The translations under genes and the position numbers were made by a program. The notes below the pieces were generated by a model. That model was not told the origin of the DNA and ran no database searches. It was given only the letters and a program-made list of their open reading frames with translations. 64,000 bases of DNA from Oceanisphaera pacifica (GTDB lineage Bacteria > Pseudomonadota > Gammaproteobacteria > Enterobacterales > Aeromonadaceae), in contig NZ_JAGDFX010000006.1 of NCBI RefSeq assembly GCF_017498065.1, positions 62,001 to 126,000 on the forward strand. The letters run 5' to 3'. Of this stretch, positions 9,106 to 18,510 are shown in pieces. Positions within the stretch are counted from its first letter, which is position 1; each line of letters begins with the position of its first letter.

Positions 9106-9630
9106 TTACTCTTCTTTAATATTGGCTTTTAAGTACTGAAACAGTTGTCGATAGGCCACAGGTGGTAAACCAGCGGCAAGCTCTTTGCGACCCACACGAG
9201 CCAGCTGGCGCAGTTTTTGGCGATCAAGATGGCGATATTCAAACATTAAAGCGTTAACGCCTTTGTCACCTTCTTTGATCAGACGATCGCGCCACAGCTC
9301 TAGCTTGTGAAATTTAGCATTCGCCGTGGTGTCTTTATGTGCGAAGCCAGCAATGGCTTTTTCAATGTCACTGACATCACTGTTGCGCAGCAGTTTACCC
9401 AAATAAGACATATGGCGACGTAAGCCTTCACGCTTATTGTGCAGGCGATGAGCCAGCTCAACCGCTTCTTTTATATCTTCATTTAAGGGCACTTTAGCCA
9501 GTTCATGAGGCTGAAGTTTAACTAAGGTTGCCCCCAGTTTTCGCAGAGCCAGGCTTTCTCGCTTTAATTGACTTTTACTGACCCAATCATCTTCTTCATC
9601 TTGCGATGGGGCATCATCATGGTGGCGCAT
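9106..9630 (-). CDS. darP: Ribosome-associated protein DarP/YjgA (DUF615)
   Basis: A 174-residue, charged, all-helical protein of the YjgA family, which binds pre-50S ribosomal particles and promotes late assembly. The conserved SKSQLKRE start (about 19-26), the middle HNKREGLRRHMSYLGKLLR segment and the C-terminal FQYLK segment are all present. It is divergent from pmbA with 105 bp between the genes, the same pairing as in E. coli. Earlier names are yjgA and DUF615. Confidence 0.93.
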   Translation of the reverse strand: MRHHDDAPSQDEEDDWVSKSQLKRESLALRKLGATLVKLQPHELAKVPLNEDIKEAVELAHRLHNKREGLRRHMSYLGKLLRNSDVSDIEKAIAGFAHKDTTANAKFHKLELWRDRLIKEGDKGVNALMFEYRHLDRQKLRQLARVGRKELAAGLPPVAYRQLFQYLKANIKEE

Positions 9631-9735
9631 GGTATTTTTCCGTCTCTATTAACAATTACATATATATTAACAGCTTCTCCCAAGGGGCGCAGGGGTCTGT
9701 TATGCTAACTGCAAACTGAGCCAGCGATATGAGTC

Positions 9736-11076
9736 ATGACCCCAGAAGATATTAAGAATGAACAGCGCCAGCTAGAGCTGGCAGTAGAACAAGCCCTTGC
9801 CAGTGCTAAACACTTAGGCGCAGATAACGCCGAAGTTTCTATTAGTAAGCAAACCGGCTTATCGGTGAACACCCGTAATAGTGAACTCGAAAATATTGAG
9901 TTTAATAAAGACGGCGCCCTAGGGATAGCTGTGTATCGAGATGGCCGTAAAGGTTCGGCGTCAACGTCCGATTTGCGGCCCGATGCCATTGCTCGCACTG
10001 TGGCCGCCGCCATGGATATTTCACGTTATACCACCGCCGATCCCTTTGCGGGCTTAGCCCCAAGCGACGCCCTTGCGTGGGATGCGCCTGAATTAGAGCT
10101 GTGTTTTCCATATCCCCTAGAGCCCAGCGACGGTATTGAGCTGGCATTGCGTTGCGAGAAGCAAGCGTTAGCGCAAGATGCCCGCATTAAGCAGTCGGAC
10201 GGTGCCAGCTTTTCGACTAATTTAGGGATTAAGGTCTATGGCAATAGCCATGGCTTTGTAAAAGGTTATGCCGCCAGTCGCTTTGGTATGAGTTGTGTGT
10301 TGATTGGTGAACAAGATGGCGATATGCAGCGCGAATATGGCTATACCACGGCGCGCCACTTTGCTGATTTATGGACGCCTGAGCAGGTGGCCGATGAAGC
10401 GGTGAGCCGCACTTTAGGCCGATTAGGTGCGCGAAAAGTGGGTACCACTCGGGCACCAGTGCTCTTTCACCCTGATGTAGCAGCCAGCTTATTTGGTCAC
10501 TTAGTGATGGGCATTAGCGGCGGTAATTTATACCGAAAATCGTCCTTTTTATTGGATACCTTGGGGGAGCGTATTTTTCCTGAGTGGTTTGATATTCATG
10601 AGCAGCCGCACTTGCATAAAGGTTTGGCCAGCTCGCCCTTTGATAACGAAGGGGTACGCACGGTTGAGCGTCGTATTATTGAGCAAGGTCGTTTGCAAAG
10701 CTATTTATTGCCCAGCTATGCCGCACGCAAAATGAATATGGAGCCTACCGGTCATGCTGGCGGTATTCATAATTGGACCGTCGCCAATACGGGGCAAAGC
10801 CTAGCGCAGTTGTTGAAAATGATGGGCACGGGCTTATTGGTCACAGAAATGATGGGCCAAGGGGTGAATATTGTAACCGGTGATTATTCACGGGGCGCGG
10901 CCGGCTTTTGGGTCGAGAATGGAGAAATTGCCTATCCGGTAGAAGAAATTACCATAGCGGGCAATTTAAAGGAGATGTTTGCGGGTATTCAAGCTGTGGG
11001 CACAGACACTGAGTTACGCTCTAGCCTGCGTACCGGATCGGTACTGATCGACGAAATGAAGATTGGGGGGCAGTAG
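9736..11076 (+). CDS. pmbA: Metalloprotease subunit PmbA (TldE)
   Basis: Partner of TldD in a zinc peptidase complex that degrades unfolded peptides and matures microcin B17 and CcdA-like substrates in E. coli. The 446-residue length is normal. Family landmarks include SVNTRNSELENIEFNKDGALGIAVY near the N-terminus, the GISGGNLYRKSSFL region and the C-terminal MGQGVNIVTGDYSRGAAGFWVENGEI region. PmbA itself lacks the HExxxH zinc motif of TldD, as here. The ATG at 9736 is used; an ATG at 9729 is out of frame. No terminator is obvious after the stop. Confidence 0.95.
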   Translation: MTPEDIKNEQRQLELAVEQALASAKHLGADNAEVSISKQTGLSVNTRNSELENIEFNKDGALGIAVYRDGRKGSASTSDLRPDAIARTVAAAMDISRYTTADPFAGLAPSDALAWDAPELELCFPYPLEPSDGIELALRCEKQALAQDARIKQSDGASFSTNLGIKVYGNSHGFVKGYAASRFGMSCVLIGEQDGDMQREYGYTTARHFADLWTPEQVADEAVSRTLGRLGARKVGTTRAPVLFHPDVAASLFGHLVMGISGGNLYRKSSFLLDTLGERIFPEWFDIHEQPHLHKGLASSPFDNEGVRTVERRIIEQGRLQSYLLPSYAARKMNMEPTGHAGGIHNWTVANTGQSLAQLLKMMGTGLLVTEMMGQGVNIVTGDYSRGAAGFWVENGEIAYPVEEITIAGNLKEMFAGIQAVGTDTELRSSLRTGSVLIDEMKIGGQ

Positions 11077-11381
11077 GGCTGCGCCCACCTAGCGATAAAA
11101 CATAGCCCTTCGGGCAGCTGCAAGCTTGTTTCCTCATCACATCTTTTTTGTTGATGTTTGAGTGTAAGTCAGGCAAAGCGCACTGCTCCGCTCGACTCGC
11201 CATAAACCCATCCATGGGGGCTCCGCCGCGCCTTCCCTGGCGCGGAGGGTCGACGGAGCAGTCACCCTCTGCCTTCCCATTAGCACCTAGCTGTCTGTCA
11301 TTACAAACAGTCGGTACCGAAATATGAAGAAGAGACGGAACATTGCCGAACAGCGCGCCGAGTTTTGCGTAAAGTGCTGAA
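11077..11381. other. 305-bp gap between convergent pmbA and mgtE with structured DNA
   Basis: No gene is supported here. The stretch holds the multi-hairpin element at 11182-11262 and a small inverted repeat CTGTCTGT/ACAAACAG (11291-11298 and 11303-11310). I see no normal intrinsic terminator with a T-run for either gene, so the hairpins may serve that purpose. Confidence 0.6.
11182..11262. repeat. 81-bp element with outer stem and two inner hairpins
   Basis: The ends ACTGCTCCG-C-TCGAC (11182-11196) and GTCGACGGAGCAGT (11249-11262) are inverted copies with one bulged base. Inside are CCCAT-CC-ATGGG (11207-11218) and CTCCG...CGCC pairing with GGCGCGGAG (11221-11247). The layout resembles a REP- or MITE-like extragenic element. 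Only one copy lies in this window. Confidence 0.55.
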
Positions 11382-12746
11382 TTAGTTAATTAGGATCAGG
11401 GTGGCGAGGCCTAAGAAAGATAACAGGCCGATAATATCGGTGATGGTATTTAGGGCCATGGAGCCGGCGAGGGCGGGGTCGATATTGAGCTTGCGCATAA
11501 TCATAGGAATAGCGGCGCCTGCAATGCCGGCGACCGATAAGTTAATAAACATCGCCAAGCCCAGCACTATGCCGATTTGCCAACTGCCTTTCCAAAACGC
11601 CACCACCACGGCCACCATTAATGCCCACAATAAGCCATTAATTAATCCCACCAATGCTTCTTTAGTGAGTAACCAGCGCGCATTACTGTCTCCTATATGG
11701 CCTACAGCCATGCCGCGGATCACTAAGGCCAGCGTTTGGTTGCCAGCAATGCCGCCCATAGAGGGCACTATGGTCATTAATACGGCAAGGGTGGCCAGCT
11801 GCGATAGGGTATCTTCAAACATATTAGAGACACTGGCCGCTAATAAAGCCGTGCCTAGATTGACAGTAAGCCAAATAGAGCGACGTTTAGCACTGGTGGT
11901 CACTGGGGCAAAGGTGTCTTCGTCGTCGTCCATGTTGGCCATCCCCATCATGGTGTGCTCACCATCTTCACGGATAATATCCACCACATCATCTATGGTG
12001 ATCCGACCCAGTAATTGATAATTTTGATCAACCACAGGTGCCGATAGCCAGTCATGTCGCTCAAATAAGTTAGCGGCTTCGGTATCTGTCATCAACAAAG
12101 GAATGGCTTCAACTTGGGTGTCCATGGCGTCGGCAACTAGGGTATTAGGATCTTGCACTAACAAACGGGCCAGTGAAATATCACCTAATAAACGGTTGTT
12201 TTTATCTACCACATATAAGGTATCTGTGCCCTCGGGTAACTCGTGGTGCAATCGCAAGTAGCGCAAGACCACTTCAATACTAATATCTGCCCGCAAGCTG
12301 ATAAACTCTGTGTTCATCATAGAGCCGGCAGTATTTTCAGGGTAAGACAGCGCCTGCTTTGCCCGCAGCCTATCTTGCTCATCCATTTGGGTGAGCACTT
12401 GGTTCAGTAGTTGCTCGGGGAGATCGCGCAACACATCAGCCAGATCATCCGACTCCATGTCTTCGAGTGCGCTGGCCAGCTTATCGGCGTCCATCAGCCG
12501 TATAATGCCGTCTCTGACTTCTTCTGAAAGCTCTTCTAGTATTGCACCGTATTCGTCGGGATCAATCAGCTGCCAAAATACTTTACGGCTAGGAGTGGGA
12601 GAGGCTTCTAATAACCAAGCGACATCACCTGGGCGCATTTGTTGCAACTGGCGACGAACATGCACGAACATGCCGCTATTAAGCGCTTGATTTATACTTT
12701 CTAGTTGCTCTGATGGGCTAGGTTTGTCTGACAGTTCTGACATCAA
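11382..12746 (-). CDS. mgtE: Magnesium transporter MgtE
   Basis: Inner-membrane magnesium channel/transporter gated by cytoplasmic magnesium. The 454-residue protein shows the N-terminal helical MgtE_N domain (about 20-135, with LPEQLLNQVLTQMDEQDR), a CBS pair (about 140-260, containing YPENTAGSMMN and DVVDIIREDGEH) and five membrane spans from about 285 to the end, including the conserved VPSMGGIAGNQTLALVIRGMA stretch and SVAGIAGAAIPM. It lies 36 bp downstream of ptsO on the same strand and probably belongs to the rpoN-ptsN-rapZ-ptsO transcript, an arrangement common outside the enterics. Confidence 0.95.
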   Translation of the reverse strand: MMSELSDKPSPSEQLESINQALNSGMFVHVRRQLQQMRPGDVAWLLEASPTPSRKVFWQLIDPDEYGAILEELSEEVRDGIIRLMDADKLASALEDMESDDLADVLRDLPEQLLNQVLTQMDEQDRLRAKQALSYPENTAGSMMNTEFISLRADISIEVVLRYLRLHHELPEGTDTLYVVDKNNRLLGDISLARLLVQDPNTLVADAMDTQVEAIPLLMTDTEAANLFERHDWLSAPVVDQNYQLLGRITIDDVVDIIREDGEHTMMGMANMDDDEDTFAPVTTSAKRRSIWLTVNLGTALLAASVSNMFEDTLSQLATLAVLMTIVPSMGGIAGNQTLALVIRGMAVGHIGDSNARWLLTKEALVGLINGLLWALMVAVVVAFWKGSWQIGIVLGLAMFINLSVAGIAGAAIPMIMRKLNIDPALAGSMALNTITDIIGLLSFLGLATLILIN

Positions 12747-12782
12747 TATTCCCGCTTGATTATAAAACAGCGTATTCAGCCG

Positions 12783-13058
12783 TTATTCTGCCTCATTGAA
12801 GCGATCGGCAACCAGACGAGAAACGGCACTCATCGCAGCTTCTGCATCTTGGCCTTCAGCGACTACACGAATAGCGTGGCCTTGGGCTGTTTCTAGCATC
12901 AGTAGCCCCATGACACTATTGGCTGGGGCCTGTTTCTCTTGGCTACAAACGGTCACTATTGCATCAAATTGTTCCGTTAATTGTACTAACTGTATGGCTG
13001 CGCGAGCGTGTAGTCCCAATTTATTGACAATCTGAAGATCACGCTCAATTTTCAACAT
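12783..13058 (-). CDS. ptsO: Nitrogen-PTS phosphocarrier NPr
   Basis: HPr-like protein that passes phosphate from EI-Ntr to the ptsN product. The 91-residue protein contains the phospho-acceptor histidine at position 17 in LGLHARAA and a serine region SVMGLLML typical of HPr folds. Its start overlaps the rapZ end by 14 bp, so translation is coupled. Also named npr. Confidence 0.93.
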   Translation of the reverse strand: MLKIERDLQIVNKLGLHARAAIQLVQLTEQFDAIVTVCSQEKQAPANSVMGLLMLETAQGHAIRVVAEGQDAEAAMSAVSRLVADRFNEAE

Positions 13059-13911
13059 GGTGCTTTTCCAAGGTGCGATGACGTAGCTGCACGCTTTTGC
13101 CCATTTTCTGAAACGAGGCTGCTAATTGTTCTACCAAATAAACCGATCTGTGTTTACCCCCGGTACAACCAATGGCAACCGTCACATAGCTGCGATTATT
13201 GCGCTCTAAATGGGGCATCCAAGTGACCAGCAGATTTTCGATTTGCCACAGGTATTTGCTTACTTCAAGCTGGCTATTTAAATAATTAGCCACCGGCTCG
13301 TCTTTACCGGTAAAGGGTCTTAACTCGGCAATCCAGTGAGGATTAGGCAAAAAACGGGCATCAAATACAAAATCGGCATCTTGAGATATACCAAATTTAT
13401 AGCCAAAGGACTCAAATACCCAGTTTAGCTCGCGCTCTTTTTTACCCAAAATACGCGCCCGAATAATCTCGCTTAAATCGTGGATGCTGAGATCTGAGGT
13501 ATCGATGCGTAAATCTGCTGCCGACGATAAGGGAGCTAATAGATGGGTTTCTTGACGAATGGCCTCATCTAGCGTGAGGCTGAGCCGAGACAGAGGGTGT
13601 AGCCTTCGAGTATCACCAAAGCGACGAATAAGCGCGGCATTATCGGCATCAATAAAGATGTTTGATAAACTGACGCCCTCCATATTACGTACTTCGTCTA
13701 AACAGGCTTCCATTTTTTCGTTGCTGTCGGGAAGGTTGCGTACGTCAACACTCACGGCCACTTCGCCGGGCTTGTTACGCCGCATTTTAACCAAATCGGG
13801 TAATAGCTCTACCGGTAGGTTATCGACACAGTAATAGCCTAAATCTTCGAGTACCCGTAACGCCACGGTTTTTCCCGAACCAGAACGACCACTGACGATC
13901 ACCAGTTGCAT
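13045..13911 (-). CDS. rapZ: RNase adapter protein RapZ
   Basis: RNA-binding adapter that in E. coli targets the GlmZ small RNA to RNase E and senses glucosamine-6-phosphate. The 288-residue protein has a Walker A loop GRSGSGKT at residues 8-15, a Walker B-like NIFIDAD segment, and the C-terminal [18 protein letters not shown] motif that marks the family. It sits between ptsN and ptsO as in enterics. No glmZ/glmY gene was recognised in the window. Confidence 0.95.
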   Translation of the reverse strand: MQLVIVSGRSGSGKTVALRVLEDLGYYCVDNLPVELLPDLVKMRRNKPGEVAVSVDVRNLPDSNEKMEACLDEVRNMEGVSLSNIFIDADNAALIRRFGDTRRLHPLSRLSLTLDEAIRQETHLLAPLSSAADLRIDTSDLSIHDLSEIIRARILGKKERELNWVFESFGYKFGISQDADFVFDARFLPNPHWIAELRPFTGKDEPVANYLNSQLEVSKYLWQIENLLVTWMPHLERNNRSYVTVAIGCTGGKHRSVYLVEQLAASFQKMGKSVQLRHRTLEKHHVEN

Positions 13912-13920
13912 AGTTCCCCC

Positions 13921-14367
13921 TTAGGAAGAAATCATGATTTGATAGAGCTCGTCATCAGTTTGAGCTTGACGTAGCTGCTTACAAATTTGTTTATCGCTGA
14001 GTTTTTCAGCAATTAATGATAAGGTTTTGAGGTGTTGCTTACACTCTTGCTCAGGTACCAGCAGGGCAAACACTAAACTGACTGGCTGGTTATCAATAGC
14101 ATCAAACTCTACTGGCTCAGCAAAGGTCAGTAACACGGCTGTGGCTTGGTTATCATCGCTAATGCGGCCATGAGGAATGGCGATACCATTACCTATACCT
14201 GTGGTGCCCATTTTTTCTCGTGCTAACAAGCAGTCAAATAACTGTTGGCTATTAACATTGAGATGTTGGGCGGCCAGTTCGCTGATGATTTCCAGAGCGC
14301 GTTTTTTGCTTGTGCAGGGGATTGCACTGCGCGTGCAATCCCTACTTAATATGTCGGCGACTTCCAT
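13921..14367 (-). CDS. ptsN: PTS IIA-like nitrogen regulatory protein PtsN
   Basis: Terminal phospho-acceptor of the nitrogen PTS, which in E. coli regulates potassium transport and other targets. The 148-residue protein has the active-site histidine at position 66 in GIGNGIAIPHGR. The family C-terminal helix region KQLRQAQTDDELYQIM is intact. It starts two bases after the hpf stop and ends nine bases before rapZ, so the group rpoN-hpf-ptsN-rapZ-ptsO reads as one operon. Confidence 0.95.
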   Translation of the reverse strand: MEVADILSRDCTRSAIPCTSKKRALEIISELAAQHLNVNSQQLFDCLLAREKMGTTGIGNGIAIPHGRISDDNQATAVLLTFAEPVEFDAIDNQPVSLVFALLVPEQECKQHLKTLSLIAEKLSDKQICKQLRQAQTDDELYQIMISS

Positions 14368-14369
14368 GG

Positions 14370-14657
14370 TTATTTTTGCTTAAGCTTCTCTTTATGTTTA
14401 ATGACTTGACGGTCGAGCTTGTCAATCAAACTATCAATGGCGGCATACATATCATCACTTTCTGCGTTAGCAAAAATTTCACCACCGCTCAGCAGTATCC
14501 TAGCTTCAGCCACTTTTTGTACTTTTTCTAGGGTAAGAACGACGTGTGCGTTGGTTATATTATCAAAATGACGCTCTAACCGAGAGAACTTGCTGTTAAC
14601 ATAATCACGCAATGAGTCTGTGATATCGATATGGTGTCCAGTCAAATTTATTTGCAT
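14370..14657 (-). CDS. hpf: Ribosome hibernation promoting factor HPF (short form)
   Basis: Binds 30S subunits and promotes 100S ribosome dimers in stationary phase together with RMF. At 95 residues this is the short gammaproteobacterial form without the long C-terminal dimerisation domain. The start MQINLTGHHIDITDSLRDYV and the DDMYAAIDSLIDKLDRQVIKHKEK helix are typical. It lies between rpoN and ptsN as in most gammaproteobacteria. Confidence 0.94.
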   Translation of the reverse strand: MQINLTGHHIDITDSLRDYVNSKFSRLERHFDNITNAHVVLTLEKVQKVAEARILLSGGEIFANAESDDMYAAIDSLIDKLDRQVIKHKEKLKQK

Positions 14658-14679
14658 AACGTCTTCCTTCTAGGTCGGC

Positions 14680-16134
14680 CTACATGAGGCGTTTACGCTG
14701 GTTGGAAGGGGGGATGGCTAGCGACTCTCTATATTTAGCGATAGTCCGCCTAGCTACCTGTATCCCTTGCTCGGCCAGCAGTTGTGTGATCTTACTATCA
14801 CTCAATGGCTTAACCGGGTTTTCTGCTCCAACTAGTTTTTTGATTAAAGCACGAATAGCGGTGGAAGAACATTCTCCGCCGCTATCAGTTCCCACATGGC
14901 TGGAGAAAAAATACTTCAGCTCAAATACACCTCTAGGTGTATGTAAAAATTTTTGGGTCGTCACTCGTGAAATAGTGGATTCGTGCATTTCCACTGCTTC
15001 TGCTACTTGATTGAGTACCATGGGCTTCATGGCCTCTTCGCCATACTCAAAGAATGCCTGTTGTTGTTCCACAATACAATTAGCAACCTTGAGTAAGGTC
15101 TCATTTCGACTTTCTAAGCTTTTGATAAACCATTTGGCATCTTGTAGGTGATGGCGAATAAATTGGCCATCATCGCCACTTTGAGGGCCGGTTGCCATGG
15201 CGGCGTAAGTTTGGTTAAGCCGCACCTTTGGCATCGCCTCAATGTTGAGCTCAGCCACCCAAGTGTCTTTGCGCTTGTTGACCACCACATCGGGAATTAC
15301 ATATTCAGAGTTTGACTCTAGAATACGGTTACCAGGTCTTGGTTCTAGCAGCTGAATAAGGGCCAGTACCTCTTTTAATTCATGCTCTTTTAGGCTCGTT
15401 CTACGCTGTAAGGTACGGTAATCGCGATTGCCTAGCAAATCCATATGCTGTTCAAGCACTAATAATGCTTGGTTTCGCCAAGGTGTCTCTTCAGGAAGGG
15501 CAGTTAATTGGATAGATAAGCACTCTTGCACACTGCGAGCGGCCACCCCTAGGGGATCGAAATGCTGAATGCGCTTGAGTACGGCTTCTACTTCATCTGC
15601 TTCAATATGCTGCTCTCCGCCCGAGACACTGGCCACTAGGCTGTCAACATCAAGGCTGAGGTAGCCTGCCTCGTCAATGGCATCAATAATAGCTAAGGCG
15701 ATGGCTTGGTCGGTATCGCTAAATGGAGTCAGTTGCATCTGCCACAACAGATAGTCTTGTAGAGTTTCTGTGGTTTCCCCTTGGTAAACCGTATCCTCCA
15801 TACCTTCGGGGAGACCAGCACTGGTGCCGCTACCAGAAGAGGCGGTATAAATTTCATCCCACTGAGTGTCCATGGGGAGGTCATCTGAGAGCTGATGCTG
15901 CTCCATGGCTTTATCGGTAGCCAGCTGTTCATTCTGCTGGGAGTTGGCTGTTTGAGCTTCTGGGTCAACTTGTTCTTCTTGCTCTTCTTGCTCAAGCAAG
16001 GGGTTATTATCGAGTGCGAGCTGAATTTCTTGTTGCAGCTCTAAGCTTGATAGCTGTAACAGGCGAATGGCCTGTTGCAGCTGTGGGGTCATGGTCAGCT
16101 GCTGGCCCATGCGTAATTGAAGAATTGGCTTCAT
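14680..16134 (-). CDS. rpoN: RNA polymerase sigma-54 factor RpoN
   Basis: Sigma factor for enhancer-dependent promoters. The 484-residue protein has the glutamine- and leucine-rich activator-interacting region I (about 1-50), an acidic linker (about 50-110), the core-binding region, the helix-turn-helix around 370-400 and the RpoN box [10 protein letters not shown] at 461-470, which contacts the -24 element. Full length and intact. It begins 49 bp after lptB, the order lptB-rpoN-hpf-ptsN being conserved. Confidence 0.97.
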   Translation of the reverse strand: MKPILQLRMGQQLTMTPQLQQAIRLLQLSSLELQQEIQLALDNNPLLEQEEQEEQVDPEAQTANSQQNEQLATDKAMEQHQLSDDLPMDTQWDEIYTASSGSGTSAGLPEGMEDTVYQGETTETLQDYLLWQMQLTPFSDTDQAIALAIIDAIDEAGYLSLDVDSLVASVSGGEQHIEADEVEAVLKRIQHFDPLGVAARSVQECLSIQLTALPEETPWRNQALLVLEQHMDLLGNRDYRTLQRRTSLKEHELKEVLALIQLLEPRPGNRILESNSEYVIPDVVVNKRKDTWVAELNIEAMPKVRLNQTYAAMATGPQSGDDGQFIRHHLQDAKWFIKSLESRNETLLKVANCIVEQQQAFFEYGEEAMKPMVLNQVAEAVEMHESTISRVTTQKFLHTPRGVFELKYFFSSHVGTDSGGECSSTAIRALIKKLVGAENPVKPLSDSKITQLLAEQGIQVARRTIAKYRESLAIPPSNQRKRLM

Positions 16135-16183
16135 TGTAAAAAAAATCCTTCCATATCAACCGCGGGTGGCTCCAGCGGTGCCG

Positions 16184-16909
16184 CTAGAGGCTAAATTGCT
16201 CACCAAGATAGACTTTTTTAACCTGCTCGTTATTGAGTATTTCGGCTGGGGTTCCAGCGGCAATACGATGGCCTTGGCTCACAATATAAGCGCGCTCACA
16301 TACATCGAGGGTTTCACGCACATTATGGTCGGTAATCAGTACCCCTAAGCCTCTGTCTCTCAGGTGTAGTATGATCTTTTTAATATCCAGTACCGAGATA
16401 GGATCCACACCCGCAAAAGGTTCATCTAATAAAATAAAACGAGGATCAGCGGCCAGAGCCCGTGCAATTTCTACCCGTCTACGCTCCCCCCCAGATAAGC
16501 TCATGCCAGTATTATCTCGAATGTGAGTGATATTAAATTCTTCGAGCAACTGTTCCATTTTTTCTGTGCGTTCGTCTGAGCTTAACTCTTTGCGTGTTTG
16601 TAATACCGACATAATGTTATCAGACACGCTTAAACGGCGAAAAATAGAGGCTTCTTGAGGTAAATAACCAATGCCACTACGGGCTCGTAAATGCATAGGC
16701 TGATGGCTAATATCCTGATCATCTATGGCAATATGGCCGGCATCGCTTTGTACTAAACCCACAATCATATAAAAAGAGGTGGTTTTTCCTGCTCCATTGG
16801 GGCCAAGCAGACCGACAATTTGGCCGGTATTCACTGTCATGCTGACATCGGCTACTACCTGACGGCCTTTGTAACTTTTTTGGAGATTACGCGCTTTTAG
16901 TGTGGCCAT
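16184..16909 (-). CDS. lptB: LPS export ABC transporter ATPase LptB
   Basis: Cytoplasmic ATPase of the LptB2FGC complex, which extracts lipopolysaccharide from the inner membrane. The 241-residue protein has Walker A GPNGAGKT (36-43), the signature [15 protein letters not shown], Walker [14 protein letters not shown] and the H-loop ITDHN. It starts two bases after the lptA stop. lptF, lptG and lptD are not in the window. Confidence 0.96.
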   Translation of the reverse strand: MATLKARNLQKSYKGRQVVADVSMTVNTGQIVGLLGPNGAGKTTSFYMIVGLVQSDAGHIAIDDQDISHQPMHLRARSGIGYLPQEASIFRRLSVSDNIMSVLQTRKELSSDERTEKMEQLLEEFNITHIRDNTGMSLSGGERRRVEIARALAADPRFILLDEPFAGVDPISVLDIKKIILHLRDRGLGVLITDHNVRETLDVCERAYIVSQGHRIAAGTPAEILNNEQVKKVYLGEQFSL

Positions 16910-16911
16910 GA

Positions 16912-17442
16912 TTACTTTTGGGCCTCTTTATTGTTGGAGTTTTGCAGCTGCTCGGGCAAGAATACGGTGGTTACGCGATCTTTTCCGCCCTGACTTTCGG
17001 CTTCCATTTGCTCTTTGTCGATAAAGTAGCGAATACGATAACCGGTCACTATGTTGTCGTTTTGCTTGATTTGTGCGTTGTTTAACAGTGTCATGGTGCG
17101 AGAGGTTATATCGTAATTAATTTGATTAGCTTGGGCTCTTATTGGCTCGCCGCTGTCTAACACTTGATAATAAGTCGCCGGAGATCCATAAGCGGTCATG
17201 GATTGCAGGCCTTTATCATTACGAATAACGACTAACTTGCTGGCTCGTACATCTAAGGTGCCTTGTTTTACTACCACCTTGTCGGTAAAGGTGACTTTAT
17301 TGTCTGCAAGTTCAACCAGCTGACGACCGGCATCAATGGTGACAGGCTGGCTGTAATCAGACTCTTTGGCATGAGCTGCGTTTAGGCTTAATGCTACGAG
17401 ACTGCTAATGCTAAGGAGTAATGTACTTTGCTTGGGTATCAT
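16912..17442 (-). CDS. lptA: Periplasmic LPS-bridge protein LptA
   Basis: Forms the beta-jellyroll filament that carries LPS across the periplasm from LptC to LptD. Residues 1-25 form a signal peptide ending near LNAAHA, followed by the OstA-like domain ([13 protein letters not shown]...). I start it at ATG 17442, with GGTGGA eight bases upstream, giving 176 residues; the alternative at 17478 would put 12 polar residues before the signal peptide. The chosen start still overlaps the lptC end by 32 bp, which suggests tight translational coupling. Confidence 0.92.
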   Translation of the reverse strand: MIPKQSTLLLSISSLVALSLNAAHAKESDYSQPVTIDAGRQLVELADNKVTFTDKVVVKQGTLDVRASKLVVIRNDKGLQSMTAYGSPATYYQVLDSGEPIRAQANQINYDITSRTMTLLNNAQIKQNDNIVTGYRIRYFIDKEQMEAESQGGKDRVTTVFLPEQLQNSNNKEAQK

Positions 17443-17959
17443 GCAGTAATTCCACCGTTTGTTGATCGATTTTGCCAAGCAAACCTCTGCCTTGAGCCTG
17501 ATAGTTTGGGCTAGTTAACTGTACCGCTCTATTAGAGCGTAGCTGATTATTAATAAAATCCAGCTCGAGATATTCGGTTGTTAAGGTTTTGACAAGGCTG
17601 TTCGCTTGTAGCCCTTTGCCAACCACAGTGCCATTTAATACGAGGTTATCCCCTATATTGAGCATACCTTCGTCACCACTAAGCCGCCATTGGGGTTGGC
17701 CACTGGGTGAATAGAGCAAGATAACAGGTTTTTCCATTAGGGTCATGGCCAGCGGCTGATAGTGCTCGGCGTATTCGGCTTCTAATCCTCGATAGGGCAA
17801 GCCTAATTTATTATACTGTACGCTCACCAAGTTTTTGGCGATAAAGTCAGGCTGATAATGTTGTTGTGTGTCTTGTAAGTCATCACTGGGTTTAAACCAC
17901 TGCCAGCAGATTACGGCCAAGATAAAGAGGCCGCCAAACCACCCCGTTTGGCGATTCAT
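17411..17959 (-). CDS. lptC: LPS export protein LptC
   Basis: Single-span inner-membrane protein that accepts LPS from LptBFG and hands it to LptA. The 182-residue protein has one N-terminal membrane segment (about 6-22, WFGGLFILAVICWQW) and a periplasmic jellyroll domain. Sequence conservation is low in this family; position between kdsC and lptA, length and topology support the call. It overlaps kdsC by four bases. Confidence 0.92.
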   Translation of the reverse strand: MNRQTGWFGGLFILAVICWQWFKPSDDLQDTQQHYQPDFIAKNLVSVQYNKLGLPYRGLEAEYAEHYQPLAMTLMEKPVILLYSPSGQPQWRLSGDEGMLNIGDNLVLNGTVVGKGLQANSLVKTLTTEYLELDFINNQLRSNRAVQLTSPNYQAQGRGLLGKIDQQTVELLHDTQAKYITP

Positions 17960-18510
17960 ACGCTCATACCCTGAGCCTGTGCTAATACACCTTGTGCTTC
18001 TAATATTAAGTCACACAACTCACGGACTGCTCCGCGACCTCCCTTAAGACGAGTCACATAGTCTGCCTGCTGGCGCACTTGTGGGTGCGCATCTGCTACG
18101 GCCACCCCTAAGGCGCAGTCTTGCATAACGGGTAAATCCACCACATCATCCCCTATATAGGCGACCTGCTCTGGCGTTAGCGTTAAGTCATTAAGTAGCG
18201 TCTGGTAGGCCTGCATTTTATCACTTTGCCCTTGATAAACATGCTGTACGCCCAGTGATTGCATGCGCTCGGCTACAATATTGGAATGGCGGCCGGTAAT
18301 GATGGCCACTGTGATATTTGCATTTTGCAGGGCTTTAATGCCAAAGCCGTCTTTGGTATTAAAGGTTTTGTATTCTTCACCTTGATTGCCAAGATAAATA
18401 TTGCCGTCAGATAGCACACCGTCTACATCACAAATCAATAACTTCACTCGCGCCAAGTTGCGCCATACTGTGGTGGCAACGGGGCCATATAAACTAGACT
18501 CTTCCATCAA
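17956..18510 (-). CDS. kdsC: 3-deoxy-manno-octulosonate-8-phosphatase KdsC
   Basis: HAD-family phosphatase that releases Kdo from Kdo-8-phosphate for LPS inner-core synthesis. The 184-residue protein has the catalytic DVDGVLSDG motif with nucleophile D28 and acid/base D30, the second-motif IITGRHS threonine region and the YIGDDVVDLPVM metal-binding motif. It overlaps kdsD by four bases, so kdsD-kdsC-lptC-lptA-lptB form one operon for Kdo synthesis and LPS export. Confidence 0.95.
   Translation of the reverse strand: MMEESSLYGPVATTVWRNLARVKLLICDVDGVLSDGNIYLGNQGEEYKTFNTKDGFGIKALQNANITVAIITGRHSNIVAERMQSLGVQHVYQGQSDKMQAYQTLLNDLTLTPEQVAYIGDDVVDLPVMQDCALGVAVADAHPQVRQQADYVTRLKGGRGAVRELCDLILEAQGVLAQAQGMSV

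Noticed and set aside
11401-12018. Plus-strand frame of 205 codons
   Set aside because: Antisense shadow of mgtE; its composition (many Ser, Thr, Pro, Ala) follows from mgtE codons.
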